From Pseudomonas japonica (GTDB lineage: Bacteria; Pseudomonadota; Gammaproteobacteria; Pseudomonadales; Pseudomonadaceae), in the NCBI RefSeq assembly GCF_013522925.1, contig NZ_JAAMQU010000003.1:62001-126000 (forward strand): DNA of 64,000 bases, given 5' to 3'. Position 1 is the first letter of the stretch. The number at the start of each line of letters is the position of its first letter. The notes under the pieces were generated by a model, which saw nothing but the letters and a program-made list of their open reading frames with translations, was not told where the DNA came from and did no database searches. The translations under genes and the position numbers were made by a program. Shown here in pieces: positions 8,661 through 17,624 of the stretch.

Positions 8661-9842
8661 ATGGACGTTCCAAACCTTATGCAAATCCGCGCGTTTGTGC
8701 GGGTGGCCGAGCTGGGAAGTATTTCCCGCGCGTGCGAAACGTTGTATCGGGCGCAGTCCGTGGTTACCCGGGCGGTAGCAGACCTGGAGCAGCGCCTGGG
8801 CGCCGTGCTGTTCGAGCGCCGCGCCAACGGCATGCTGCTCACCGAATACGGCAAACGGGTGATGCCACGAGCCAAGGCAGCGCTCAATGACCTGGCCTCG
8901 GTGCCGGCGATCCTCGGCGATACCACGGGTGCAGAGCCGCTGTACCTGCTCAATGCCCGCCGGCTCGAAGTGTTCGTGCGGCTGTGCGCCAGCCGCCACA
9001 TGCAAACCGTGGCCAGCCATTTCGGGCTGACCCAGCCGGCGGTGAGCTCAGCGCTGAAGGTGCTGGAGAACGGCAGCGGCCAGGTGTTGTTCGAGCGCAC
9101 CCCGCGCGGTTTGCTGCCCACGCGCATGGCCACTGACATACTGGTGCCCATTCGCCGGGCGCTGAACGAGTTGCGCCATATCGACGCCGACCTCGCCGCC
9201 TTGCAGGGCAACGTACAAGGTGTGGTGACCATCGGGGCGCTGCCGTTGTGCCGCACCCGTATCCTGCCCCAGGCCATCACCGCGCTGTTGCACGCCCACC
9301 CTCAGGTGCGCATCGCCACTCACGAAAGCCCGTTCGAATGGCTGGCCAGTGAATTGCGCGCCGGCGAGCTGGATTTCATCCTCGGCGCGCTGCGGCCCAG
9401 CGACTACGCCTCGGACCTTCACAGCGAGGCCTTGCTGAACGAGGAAATGGTGGTGCTGGCACAGCGCGGGCATCCTCTGTTGGATCAGGGCGTAAGCCCC
9501 GCCGACCTGGCTAATGCCCGCTGGGTGCTGCCCCGCGCGGCAACGCCGGCGCGGCAGTTGCTGGAAGGGTTTTTCGAAGCAATGGGGCTGGAGCCGCCTG
9601 TGCCGGTCGTGGAAACCGGAGACCTTGCGCTGATCCGTGGGTTGCTGATGAACTCGGACATGCTTACCGCGGTGTCTGCGCATCAGCTCGAATACGAGAT
9701 CGCCGACGGTAGCCTGCAACGCCTGCCGCTGCAACTTCGCCATACCAGCCGGGCCATCGGCCTGATCCACCGCGCCAACGCGCTGCACTCGCCCGCAGCG
9801 CAGGCGTTGATGGAGGAAATACGGCAGGTGGTGAAGGGGTGA
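8661..9842 (+). CDS. LysR-type regulator with two tandem HTH domains, divergent from the gal-like operon
   Basis: 393 residues from the ATG at 8661 (an in-frame ATG at 8628 would add 11 residues). Ordinary LysR proteins have about 300 residues. Here a complete winged HTH (about 5-64: IRAFVRVAELGSISRACETL ending LFERRANGMLL) is followed by a second LysR-type HTH (about 98-157: LEVFVRLCASRHMQTVASHF ending LFERTPRGLLPT), then one substrate-binding domain (about 175-385). GbpR-like LysR proteins are known to have such extra length. Divergence from galB makes it the likely activator of the operon (the GalR role), responding to a pathway acid. Confidence 0.85.
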   Translation: MDVPNLMQIRAFVRVAELGSISRACETLYRAQSVVTRAVADLEQRLGAVLFERRANGMLLTEYGKRVMPRAKAALNDLASVPAILGDTTGAEPLYLLNARRLEVFVRLCASRHMQTVASHFGLTQPAVSSALKVLENGSGQVLFERTPRGLLPTRMATDILVPIRRALNELRHIDADLAALQGNVQGVVTIGALPLCRTRILPQAITALLHAHPQVRIATHESPFEWLASELRAGELDFILGALRPSDYASDLHSEALLNEEMVVLAQRGHPLLDQGVSPADLANARWVLPRAATPARQLLEGFFEAMGLEPPVPVVETGDLALIRGLLMNSDMLTAVSAHQLEYEIADGSLQRLPLQLRHTSRAIGLIHRANALHSPAAQALMEEIRQVVKG

Positions 9843-9888
9843 GCCCGGGCAGGGCCCTTCCCAAAGGTTCGGTCAGGTCACCCGGCGC

Positions 9889-10218
9889 TCACCAATCCCG
9901 GCTCCGGGTACCGTTCATGCATTCGCGCACGTCGTCGTCGATCAGGTTGCCTGGCTTGATGCAGGCTTGCATGGTTTGGCGGTTGCCGCGGTTAGCGACG
10001 GCATCCGCCTGTGCCTGGGTAGTGAGGTTGTGCTGCGCGCCTTTGCCTAACAGCCCACCCGAGCCGGCAAGAAACTGCAGGAGGGTGGTGTTAATACCTT
10101 TGCCAACCGGCTGCAGTGCTTCGGCGGCCTGAGTCGCTAACGGTTTTTCCTCGGCGTTGGCGCCAGCGCTCAAGGAAATTACCCACAAGACGGCAGCCAC
10201 CCGCGCCACGCGCCTCAT
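9889..10218 (-). CDS. Small secreted protein of unknown function, coupled to the NERD gene
   Basis: 109 residues from the ATG at 10218, chosen because it begins with a standard signal peptide (MRRVARVAAVLWVISLSAGANA) and overlaps the upstream stop codon as ATGA. The mature part is Gln/Asn/Ala-rich with two cysteines (ACIKPGN and ECMNGT) that could form a disulphide in the periplasm. I do not recognise a domain. The tight coupling suggests it is made together with the NERD-domain protein. Confidence 0.6.
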   Translation of the reverse strand: MRRVARVAAVLWVISLSAGANAEEKPLATQAAEALQPVGKGINTTLLQFLAGSGGLLGKGAQHNLTTQAQADAVANRGNRQTMQACIKPGNLIDDDVRECMNGTRSRDW

Positions 10219-10853
10219 TTTCGGGCCCTCAAATGCGCCACATGTGCTCGGCTCGTCGCCCACGTGGCAGGCAGACGCTGGCGCCGCAGTTCCCGGCTCA
10301 TCGCATCGACCTGCGCCTGGCTGAATACCGGCTCACGGAAGCTTTTGATGTAGGCGACAAACCCCCGCCCTCGTGTCACGTTCGCAGGCATGCCAGTTTT
10401 GAAGGTCGCCGCGCCGCTGAACACCACCACCGAATGCACATGCTGCGGGCCAATGCCTAGTGCCGCTTCCAGCGCTTTCACATGTTTGTAGTTCTGGCGC
10501 AGCGGGTTCTGGAAGCGCCACGTCTTGCGGTAGAGCTTCTGGGTCCACTGCGCCTGGCGCTCGCCGCCGAAGATCCAGCCGCGCATGTGTTTGGTTTCCA
10601 GCACAAATACACCATAAGGCGACACGAACACGTGGTCGATCTGGGTAGTGCCGTCCGGCGTGCGCAAGGTCACGTTATGCAGGCGTTGGTACAGGGTGTC
10701 GGGCAAGCCTCGGCGCGCCTGCGACCGCACCAGCAGCTCGCCTACATAGCCACGAGCCCAGGGTGTTTTAAGCAGGTTGCTCGCAACCAACGCTGCAACG
10801 CCCCAGGCGGCGGGCTTGAGCATGAGCAACAATGCAGGGGTAATCAGGACCAC
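10215..10853 (-). CDS. NERD (nuclease-related domain) membrane-anchored protein
   Basis: 212 residues. A short hydrophobic N-terminus (LITPALLLMLKPAAWGVAALVA) would anchor it in the membrane. Residues about 38-150 match the NERD fold with the restriction-nuclease-like core: an acidic IDHVFVSPYGVFVLETKHMRGW segment with the D-x(n)-E-x-K arrangement, followed by QNPLRQNYKHVKAL. The start shown is a GTG with a weak ribosome site; no better in-frame start precedes the stop at 10890-10892. NERD proteins are predicted DNA-processing enzymes, but the role of this one is not known. Confidence 0.75.
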   Translation of the reverse strand: MVLITPALLLMLKPAAWGVAALVASNLLKTPWARGYVGELLVRSQARRGLPDTLYQRLHNVTLRTPDGTTQIDHVFVSPYGVFVLETKHMRGWIFGGERQAQWTQKLYRKTWRFQNPLRQNYKHVKALEAALGIGPQHVHSVVVFSGAATFKTGMPANVTRGRGFVAYIKSFREPVFSQAQVDAMSRELRRQRLPATWATSRAHVAHLRARK

Positions 10854-11034
10854 AGCGGCAGGTACCAGAAGAAACGGATCCGATTGATATCACATCGCCA
10901 GTTTTTCGGCAAATTCTGCAGCGCACGCGTCTGTTGCGCGCGTCCCTGAAGTTTTCTTCCTGCAATCCAAACGAACACCTGCTGCTGCCGTCGGTCGACT
11001 TCAAGGTGCCCGGAACGCTTGAGAGGAAGTACCT

Positions 11035-12663
11035 ATGACGTCATTCCCCCGCGCGACCACGCTCGCGGTGTCCATTACGCTGGCGGCGATCTACGGATGT
11101 TCCACCGCCGAACAGCAGCCGGTAACGCCGCAATGGACCTGGCAGGCGGTATCGGCCAGCCGAGAAATTCCGCCGGATCAAGCCTATCCCGAGCTGTTCC
11201 TGGCAGTGCAGCAAAGCAACCTCTTCACCGACCAGAAGCATTTCGTGGACGCCTTGCCTCGCAAGGCTCCAGCGGATATTCGCGCGGCGTATCTTGCCCA
11301 GAAGGACCAGCCCGGTTTCGACCTCAAGGCCTTTGTAACCGCCAATTTCGAAGAGTCCGGTACTGCAGATGTGCAGCCTCCCAAGCCGGGCGCCGATCTG
11401 CCTACTCACATCAACGATTTGTGGCCTGTGCTCACCCGCAATTATCAGCAGGTGCCGGCCTATAGCAGCCTGTTGCCCTTGCCGCGTTCGTTCGTGGTAC
11501 CGGGCGGGCGTTTCCGTGAGATGTATTACTGGGATTCCTACTTCACCATGCTGGGCTTGGCGGAAAGCGGCCGCACCGCCCAGGTGCGTGACATGGTGGA
11601 CAACTTCGCCTACCTGATCGACACCTACGGTCACATTCCCAACGGCAACCGCACCTACTACCTGAGCCGCTCGCAGCCGCCGTTCTTCGCGTACATGGTG
11701 GACCTGCTGGCACGGCTGGAAGGGGACAGCGCCTACCAGCGTTATTTGCCGCAGCTGCAGAAGGAATACGCCTACTGGATGGAAGGCGCGCAAACCCTCA
11801 AACCGGGCGAGGCCACGGCGCATGTGGTGAAGCTGGCCGACGGCAGCGTGCTCAATCGCTACTGGGATGCCAGCGATGCACCACGGCAGGAGTCCTGGGC
11901 CGAAGACCGCGCCACCGCCGCGCAAGCACCGGACCGGCCGGCCCCCGAGGTGTACCGCGACTTGCGTGCCGGGGCCGAGAGTGGCTGGGATTATTCGTCA
12001 CGCTGGCTGGGCGACGCAAAATCCATGGCAACCATTCGCACTACCGCCATTGTGCCGGTAGACCTCAACAGCCTGATGTTCCACTTGGAGCAGACTATCG
12101 CCAAAGCCTGCCAGCAGAGCAGCCAGCCCGCCTGTACCGCGCGCTATACCCAATGGGCGCAGGCGCGACAGAAGGCGGTGGAGCAGCACCTGTGGAACCC
12201 GGCGGGCTTCTATGCCGACTACGACTGGCAAAAGCAGGCCCTGAGCGACCGCATCAGCGCCGCAAGCCTGTATCCGCTGTATGCCGGCCTTGCAACCCAG
12301 GCCCACGCCGAGCAAACCGCCGCCAGCGTCAACCAGCAACTGCTGCGCCCCGGCGGCTTGGCCACCACTACTCAGAATAGCGGCCAGCAATGGGACGCCC
12401 CCAACGGCTGGGCGCCCTTGCAGCTCATTGCCGTGCAGGGCCTGCGCGGCTATGGCCAGGATGCGCTGGCCGAAACCATCGGCCGCCGGTTCCTGGAACA
12501 AGTGCAAAACCTGTATGGCCGCGAGGCCAAGCTGGTCGAGAAATACGACATCGAAGGCGGGCAGGGCGGTGGCGGCGGCGAGTACGCCCTGCAGGATGGC
12601 TTCGGTTGGACCAATGGGGTGACGTTGGAGTTGTTGAAACTGTATGGCAAGTCGGCGCGGTAG
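11035..12663 (+). CDS. treA: Periplasmic alpha,alpha-trehalase (GH37)
   Basis: 542 residues. Both family-37 signatures are intact: [14 protein letters not shown] (residues 156-169) and [10 protein letters not shown] (452-461), plus a glycine-rich [10 protein letters not shown] near the C-terminus. The N-terminus is a secretion signal that ends in a possible lipobox (AAIYGC), so the enzyme may be a lipoprotein rather than free in the periplasm. It splits trehalose to two glucose. GAGAGGAAG lies just upstream of the ATG. It is monocistronic and divergent from the NERD pair. A trehalose synthase occurs about 27 kb away in the same window. Confidence 0.93.
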   Translation: MTSFPRATTLAVSITLAAIYGCSTAEQQPVTPQWTWQAVSASREIPPDQAYPELFLAVQQSNLFTDQKHFVDALPRKAPADIRAAYLAQKDQPGFDLKAFVTANFEESGTADVQPPKPGADLPTHINDLWPVLTRNYQQVPAYSSLLPLPRSFVVPGGRFREMYYWDSYFTMLGLAESGRTAQVRDMVDNFAYLIDTYGHIPNGNRTYYLSRSQPPFFAYMVDLLARLEGDSAYQRYLPQLQKEYAYWMEGAQTLKPGEATAHVVKLADGSVLNRYWDASDAPRQESWAEDRATAAQAPDRPAPEVYRDLRAGAESGWDYSSRWLGDAKSMATIRTTAIVPVDLNSLMFHLEQTIAKACQQSSQPACTARYTQWAQARQKAVEQHLWNPAGFYADYDWQKQALSDRISAASLYPLYAGLATQAHAEQTAASVNQQLLRPGGLATTTQNSGQQWDAPNGWAPLQLIAVQGLRGYGQDALAETIGRRFLEQVQNLYGREAKLVEKYDIEGGQGGGGGEYALQDGFGWTNGVTLELLKLYGKSAR

Positions 12664-12704
12664 GTACTCATAAGGCTAAGGGCAGTGCCGCCCGTGGGCA
12701 GACC

Positions 12705-13985
12705 CTACACTCCCGCCCGCACCGCCTCCCCACCCGCAACGATCGGCGCCTTGACCTGTGGCTCCTTGAGCAGGGCGAAGTAGGCCAGGGCCGAGCAGGC
12801 GGCCACCACCGCGCTGATCACGAAGGCCGATGAAAACGAGCCGCTTTGCTGCACGCTGAAGCCGGTAAGGATAGGCGCGATGGAGCCGGCCAGGTAGCCG
12901 CCGAAGTTCTGGATCGAACCGAACGAGGCCACGCGTTCGGAGGGCACGATGGTGTTCACGATCATCCAGGCGGTGGCGCTGGAGATGCTGATGAAGAACA
13001 TGGTGAGGCACAGCAGCACCACGCAGGCCACCACGTTGGTGGTGAAGGCCACGATGAGCGTGAACAGCGCGCCGCCAACCAGGCCGAGAATCACCATCAG
13101 CTTGCGGCTGGCCAGTACTTTCATACCCTTGGCTACCAGCCGGTCGCAGGCCTTGCCCGCCACGATGGTGCCTACCGCGCCGCAGAGGTAGGCCAGTGAT
13201 ACCACCCAGGCGGTGCGGTACAAGTCCAGGCCGTGCTCGCGCTCGAAGTAGCCGGGGAGCCAGGTGAGGTTGAGCCAGATCATGTAGATCACGCCCATGA
13301 ACCCCAGGAACGCCCCCCAGGTATTGCGCTCCTTGAACATCGCCGCCCAGCGCAGCCGTGGGGTGGCGCTGCGTTGGGCCGGCACGGGCTCGGCGCGGCC
13401 GGTTTCCGCCATGTACTGCGCCTTGCTCTTGTAGAACGCGAACCAGCAGGCGGCGAGCACCAGGCCAATTGCCCCGGTAAGGATGAACATGCCTCGCCAG
13501 CCCAGGTGCACCATGAACACCGTGAGCAGCGGCGGGGCGAGGCAGGGGCCGATGCAGGTGGACGACCACACCCAGCCCGTAGCGGTGCCGCGCTCCTGGG
13601 TATCGAACCATTCGGAAAGGGCCTTGGCCGCCGACGGGAACACCGGCGCCTCGCCGATGCCCAGCAGCACCCGCAACGCTACCAGGTGGGTGAAGCCGCT
13701 GAACAGGCCGAACGCCGCTTGTGCGATTGACCAGACGATCAGCGAGCCGCCCAGTGCCAGCTTGCTGCCCAGCTTGTCGATCAGCGCCCCCAGCGGCAGC
13801 TGCGAGAAGGCATAGGCAATGGAAAACGCCGACAGCATCACGCCCATTTGCACCGGGCTGATGGCCAGGTCTTTCTGGATGGACGTATTTGCAATGGACA
13901 GCGCACTGCGGTCCAGGTAGTTGACCACGCCGATCAGGAACAGGAACCCGATCGTCAGGGCCTTGTAGCTCTTTATTGTTTTCAT
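12705..13985 (-). CDS. MFS transporter, anion:cation symporter family (sugar-acid type)
   Basis: 426 residues with 12 predicted membrane segments. The N-terminus (VNYLDRSALSIAN) and the loop motif RVLLGIGEAPVFPSAAKALSEWF are those of the ACS family that includes glucarate, galactarate and other hexuronate carriers. A palindromic operator candidate lies at 14082-14100, about 100 bases upstream of the ATG. That operator resembles the one at the LysR gene start, so this carrier probably belongs to the sugar-acid regulon encoded at 15221-21511 and imports its substrate. Confidence 0.85.
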   Translation of the reverse strand: MKTIKSYKALTIGFLFLIGVVNYLDRSALSIANTSIQKDLAISPVQMGVMLSAFSIAYAFSQLPLGALIDKLGSKLALGGSLIVWSIAQAAFGLFSGFTHLVALRVLLGIGEAPVFPSAAKALSEWFDTQERGTATGWVWSSTCIGPCLAPPLLTVFMVHLGWRGMFILTGAIGLVLAACWFAFYKSKAQYMAETGRAEPVPAQRSATPRLRWAAMFKERNTWGAFLGFMGVIYMIWLNLTWLPGYFEREHGLDLYRTAWVVSLAYLCGAVGTIVAGKACDRLVAKGMKVLASRKLMVILGLVGGALFTLIVAFTTNVVACVVLLCLTMFFISISSATAWMIVNTIVPSERVASFGSIQNFGGYLAGSIAPILTGFSVQQSGSFSSAFVISAVVAACSALAYFALLKEPQVKAPIVAGGEAVRAGV

Positions 13986-14081
13986 GCACGCCTCTGCTGA
14001 GCGGTGGCGCTCGGCAGCGCGAGCGTGAGAGGCAGGCTAGCTGGCGATCGCAACGGCGCCAAATGATAGCTTTCGATCATT

Positions 14082-14100
14082 CGATAACCCGGGGTTATCG
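14082..14100. promoter_or_regulatory. Perfect palindrome, candidate LysR operator upstream of the MFS gene
   Basis: CGATAACCCGGGGTTATCG is a perfect inverted repeat of 9 bases around a single central G. It lies between the LysR stop and the MFS start. The same half-sites, TTCGATAAC and GTTAT, recur at the LysR start (15054-15077), as expected for a shared operator. Regulator assignment is inferred. Confidence 0.55.
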
Positions 14101-14106
14101 AGGCCT

Positions 14107-15054
14107 CTAGCGTGCCGCGCGCGGCCCTTCCACACCGCTCAGCAATTCCTCGATAAACGCCTGCGCCGACCAGCCCGGTAATTCGTTGCGCCGCGTGATG
14201 ATCCCGTAATCGGCCAATACCAGCGGAAAGGGCAATTCCAGGCGGGTCAGCCGGCCGGCTTGGATATCGGGTTCCACCATGGATTCCCCCAGCATGGCCA
14301 CCATGGGTGAGGTCTGTAGCAGTTGAAGGGTGGTTTGCATGGAGATCGTTTCCACGGTGTTGGTGGGCGTTTGCATGCCAGCTTCGGCGAAGGCCCGCTC
14401 CAGCCGCGCGCGCATGGGCGTGCCGGTGGGGTAGACGATCCATGGCCAGGTTCCCAGCTCTGCCAGAGGCAGCTCGCGCGCACCCGCCAGTGGATGCTGG
14501 CTACCGGTGACCAGGCACAACGGCTCGGGCGCCAGCGGCTGGAAGTCGAACAATTGGCGATGGCGGTCCAGGGTGAAGCGGGCGATCACCAGGTCGAGCT
14601 GCTTGTGTTCCAGCCGCTCCAGCAGGTTGGCGCTGGTGCCTTCGAGCACTTCGAGGGTGAGCAATGGCCAGCGCTGCTTGATGCCCACAATGGCGGCAGG
14701 CAGCGCCACGGCGGTAGGCGCGAAAATAGTCCCGACTTTCAGCAGGCCGTGCCCACCGTGGCGCAGGTGATTGACCTGGCCGACGAAATGGCGCGTGTCG
14801 TTGAGCGCGATCTGCGCATAGCGCGCCACGTGGCTCCCAAGGTCGGTCAGGCACATGGACCGAGGCAGGCGCTGGAACAGGGCAAAGCCCAACTGGTGTT
14901 CCACCTCGCGCAGCATCTTGCTTACGGCCGGTTGGCTGATGCTCATCTCTTGCGCAGCGGTGTGCATGTTCTGCGTGCGCGCCAGCGTGTCGATCAGCAC
15001 CAGGTGGCGAAAGCGTAACCAGTTGCACAGCTGGGTAAACCCTACATCGGCCAT
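14107..15054 (-). CDS. LysR-type transcriptional regulator of the sugar-acid locus
   Basis: 315 residues: an N-terminal winged HTH (MHTAAQEMSISQPAVSKMLREVEHQLGFALFQRLPRSM) and a typical LysR effector domain. The sequence resembles the GbpR/CbL-like group acting on sugar-related operons. It is transcribed divergently from the dehydrogenase-dehydratase operon at 15221 and in the same direction as the MFS gene downstream. A palindrome overlaps its own ATG, which suggests autoregulation as well as control of the divergent operon. The inducer is probably a sugar acid or keto-deoxy acid, by inference from the neighbours. Confidence 0.85.
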   Translation of the reverse strand: MADVGFTQLCNWLRFRHLVLIDTLARTQNMHTAAQEMSISQPAVSKMLREVEHQLGFALFQRLPRSMCLTDLGSHVARYAQIALNDTRHFVGQVNHLRHGGHGLLKVGTIFAPTAVALPAAIVGIKQRWPLLTLEVLEGTSANLLERLEHKQLDLVIARFTLDRHRQLFDFQPLAPEPLCLVTGSQHPLAGARELPLAELGTWPWIVYPTGTPMRARLERAFAEAGMQTPTNTVETISMQTTLQLLQTSPMVAMLGESMVEPDIQAGRLTRLELPFPLVLADYGIITRRNELPGWSAQAFIEELLSGVEGPRAAR

Positions 15055-15106
15055 TCGATAACCTCCTGTTATTGAGGCTTGAGATTATCTCATTGGCGAT
15101 TATCGG
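15054..15106. promoter_or_regulatory. Operator-rich region at the LysR start and divergent promoter
   Basis: TTCGATAACC (15054-15063) and GTTATTGAGG (15068-15077) form an imperfect inverted repeat that closely matches the palindrome at 14082-14100. Two further small palindromes follow: GAGATTATCTC (15081-15091) and CGATTATCG (15098-15106). Clustered dyads between divergent LysR and target genes are the usual binding and activation sites of this family. Confidence 0.5.
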
Positions 15107-15220
15107 CAAGGCGTTCTACGGTTTCTCACGCGGCTGCTCCATACCGCTGCGTTCAAGAATAAAAAGGACAGTGCCCATGACCCTTGCGATCTTCTTCGGC
15201 TCTACTTTCGGGAGCCCGCT

Positions 15221-16192
15221 ATGCGCATCCTGATCACCGGTGGTACCGGCTTCATTGGCAAGCAACTGGCCGAGCGCTTGCTCGCGCTGCACAGCCTGGC
15301 GCTCGATGGCCAGCCCCCGCAGGCGATCGAGAGGATCGTGCTGTTCGATGCCTTCCCTGGCGAAGGTGTGCCCAGCGACGGGCGGATCGAACTGGTCACT
15401 GGCAACATTGCCGACCCCAAAGTGCTGGCGCGGGTAACCGACGGCGTGGACCTGGTATGGCACCTGGCAGCCGTGGTGAGCTCGGCGGCAGAAGCCGACT
15501 TCGACCTGGGCATGCAGGTGAACCTGCATGGCCTGATGAGCCTGCTGGAAACCCTGCGCAAACAAGGCAACCAGCCTCGGCTGGTGTATGCGAGCGGTTT
15601 CGCGGTGTTCGGCGGCGCGCTGCCTGAGGTAGTGAATGACAATACCGCGCTAACGCCGCAGTCCTCTTATGGCATGCAAAAGGCAGTAGGTGAATTGCTG
15701 GTCGCCGATTACGCCCGCAAGGGCTTTGTGGATGGCCGCGTGCTGCGCCTGCCCACGGTGGCGGTGCGCCCGGGCAAGCCGAACAAGGCGGCGTCTACCT
15801 TCTTCAGCTCGATCATTCGCGAGCCATTGGCAGGGTTGCCGGCAGTGTGCCCGGTGCGCCCGGACACCGCCGTCTACCTCACTTCACCGCGCCGGGTGGT
15901 GGAGGCGATGTTGAGGGCGATGACCCTGTCGCCGGACACCCTGGGTAGCCAGCGGGTGATCCCGCTGCCTGGGGTGAGCACTACGGTCGCCGAAATGGTC
16001 GCGGCGCTCCAGCGCGTAGCCGGCGCGGAAGTTACGAAGCTGATTCGCTGGGAACCGGACGCAACCATCCAGCGCATCGTTGAAAGCTGGCCGAGCAAGG
16101 TCGACGCGCCCCGCGCCCGCGCCCTGGGCTTTACCGCAGACCCGGACTTCGACGCCATCGTGCGGGCGCACATGGAGGATTGCCCCACCTGA
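15221..16192 (+). CDS. NAD-dependent SDR, D-erythronate dehydrogenase (DenD)-like
   Basis: 323 residues of the extended short-chain dehydrogenase family. The cofactor motif GGTGFIG is at residues 7-13, and the catalytic Ser125 and YGMQK (Tyr150, Lys154) are all present. The overall sequence is closest, as far as I can recognise, to DenD-type oxidoreductases acting on C4 sugar acids. GGGAG precedes the ATG. It is the first gene of an operon that continues into an MFS carrier, a second dehydrogenase and two dehydratases. The true substrate could be any aldonic acid or sugar of the pathway. Confidence 0.75.
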   Translation: MRILITGGTGFIGKQLAERLLALHSLALDGQPPQAIERIVLFDAFPGEGVPSDGRIELVTGNIADPKVLARVTDGVDLVWHLAAVVSSAAEADFDLGMQVNLHGLMSLLETLRKQGNQPRLVYASGFAVFGGALPEVVNDNTALTPQSSYGMQKAVGELLVADYARKGFVDGRVLRLPTVAVRPGKPNKAASTFFSSIIREPLAGLPAVCPVRPDTAVYLTSPRRVVEAMLRAMTLSPDTLGSQRVIPLPGVSTTVAEMVAALQRVAGAEVTKLIRWEPDATIQRIVESWPSKVDAPRARALGFTADPDFDAIVRAHMEDCPT

Positions 16193-16250
16193 GACTGCGC
16201 CACCGTCATCACAGCCCTTTCCAACAATAAAAAACGCGAGGCCGTGCGTC

Positions 16251-17624
16251 ATGATCACTCCACACCCGGACATTTCCGACATCGAAAGGCAAACCATCAA
16301 GCGCGTTACCAAGCGCTTGATTCCATTCCTCGTGCTGCTGTTCGTGGTGGCGTTCCTGGACCGGAACAACGTCGGCTTCGCTGCGTTGCGCATGAACGAT
16401 GACATCGGCATCAGCCAGACCATCTATGGCCTGGGCGCAGGCATTTTCTTCCTTGGCTATTTCATCTTCGAAGTCCCCAGCAACGTATTGCTGCATCGCT
16501 TCGGCGCCCGCGTGTGGCTGGCACGGATCATGGTCACCTGGGGCATCATCGCTGGCGCCATGGGTTTTCTGCAGACGGCCGGGCACTTCATCACCCTGCG
16601 GGTGTTGCTGGGGATCGCCGAAGCGGGCTTCTTCCCAGGGGTGATCTACCTGCTGTCGCTGTGGTTCCCGGCGCGCTACCGCGCTCGCATGATCGCCACC
16701 TTCTATCTCGGCGTACCCATCGCCCAGGTGGTGGGCGCACCACTGTCGGTAGGGCTTATTTCACTGGGCGACAGCATTGGTGTGGTGGGCTGGCGGCTGA
16801 TGTACATCGCCGAGGCCGTTCCAGCGATCATTCTCGGAGTGGTGTGCTACTTCTACCTCACCGATCGCCCGGCGGACGCCAAATGGCTCACCAACGAGCA
16901 ACGCGCCTGGCTGATGAATACCCTGGACCAGGAAGAACGGGCCAAGCCGTTGGTCGTTGGCGTGCAGCCTACCAAGGGCCAGATGATTCGCAGCGCCCTG
17001 GCCAGCCGGCAGGTGTGGATGCTGGCGTTGGTGTACTTCGGTATCACCTCTGGCTCCAACGCCATGAACTTCTTCATGCCCACCGTGCTGGCATCGTTCC
17101 GTGCCTCCTTCGGGCTGGACATCGGCCTGATGCAGAACGGCTTTATCACCGCCATTCCTTACGCGGTGGCTGCGGTGGCGATGATTGCCTGGAGCCGTCG
17201 CTCCGATCGGCTGCAAGAACGCCACTGGCACGCGGGCGGGGCCGCGATACTCGCTGCGGTGTCCATCGCGCTGGCGTTGTTGATCAACCAGCCCTGGATC
17301 ATCGTGATCGGCTTTGTGCTGTTGGCCATCGGCGTGTACAGCGCGATCAACGTGTTCTGGGCAGTACCGGGGCAAGTACTCACCGGTGTGGGCGCTGCGG
17401 CCGGTATCGGCCTGATCAACTCCATCGGCAACCTCAGCGGCTTTACCGGCCCGTACCTCACCGGCTTTTTGTTCAGCGCTACCGGCAGCTACACGCCGGG
17501 GTTCCTCATCATTGCGGCGCTAGTGGGCGCCGGTGGCCTGGGCATGGTGCTGATGCCACGAAACCCGGTGCCCGTGGCGGCCAACCCGGGTACCCCTGTT
17601 GACGTAGTGGGAGGCAAGGCATGA
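16251..17624 (+). CDS. MFS transporter, anion:cation symporter family
   Basis: 457 residues from the ATG at 16251; the in-frame extension upstream lies inside the preceding gene and is Arg/Pro-rich. It has 12 membrane segments with ACS-family marks (FLDRNNVGFAALRMN, GYFIFEVPSNVLLHRFGARVWLARI written here only in part: EVPSN, and GIAEAGFFPGVIYLLSLWFP). Members carry phthalate, tartrate, glucarate and related acids. It is the second carrier of the locus and overlaps the next gene as ATGA, so it is strictly co-expressed with the catabolic enzymes. Confidence 0.85.
   Translation: MITPHPDISDIERQTIKRVTKRLIPFLVLLFVVAFLDRNNVGFAALRMNDDIGISQTIYGLGAGIFFLGYFIFEVPSNVLLHRFGARVWLARIMVTWGIIAGAMGFLQTAGHFITLRVLLGIAEAGFFPGVIYLLSLWFPARYRARMIATFYLGVPIAQVVGAPLSVGLISLGDSIGVVGWRLMYIAEAVPAIILGVVCYFYLTDRPADAKWLTNEQRAWLMNTLDQEERAKPLVVGVQPTKGQMIRSALASRQVWMLALVYFGITSGSNAMNFFMPTVLASFRASFGLDIGLMQNGFITAIPYAVAAVAMIAWSRRSDRLQERHWHAGGAAILAAVSIALALLINQPWIIVIGFVLLAIGVYSAINVFWAVPGQVLTGVGAAAGIGLINSIGNLSGFTGPYLTGFLFSATGSYTPGFLIIAALVGAGGLGMVLMPRNPVPVAANPGTPVDVVGGKA

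Noticed and set aside
12676..13989. 437-codon frame overlapping the MFS gene on the same strand
   Set aside because: Shifted frame of the real transporter; the 426-residue product at 12705-13985 has proper membrane helices and family motifs.
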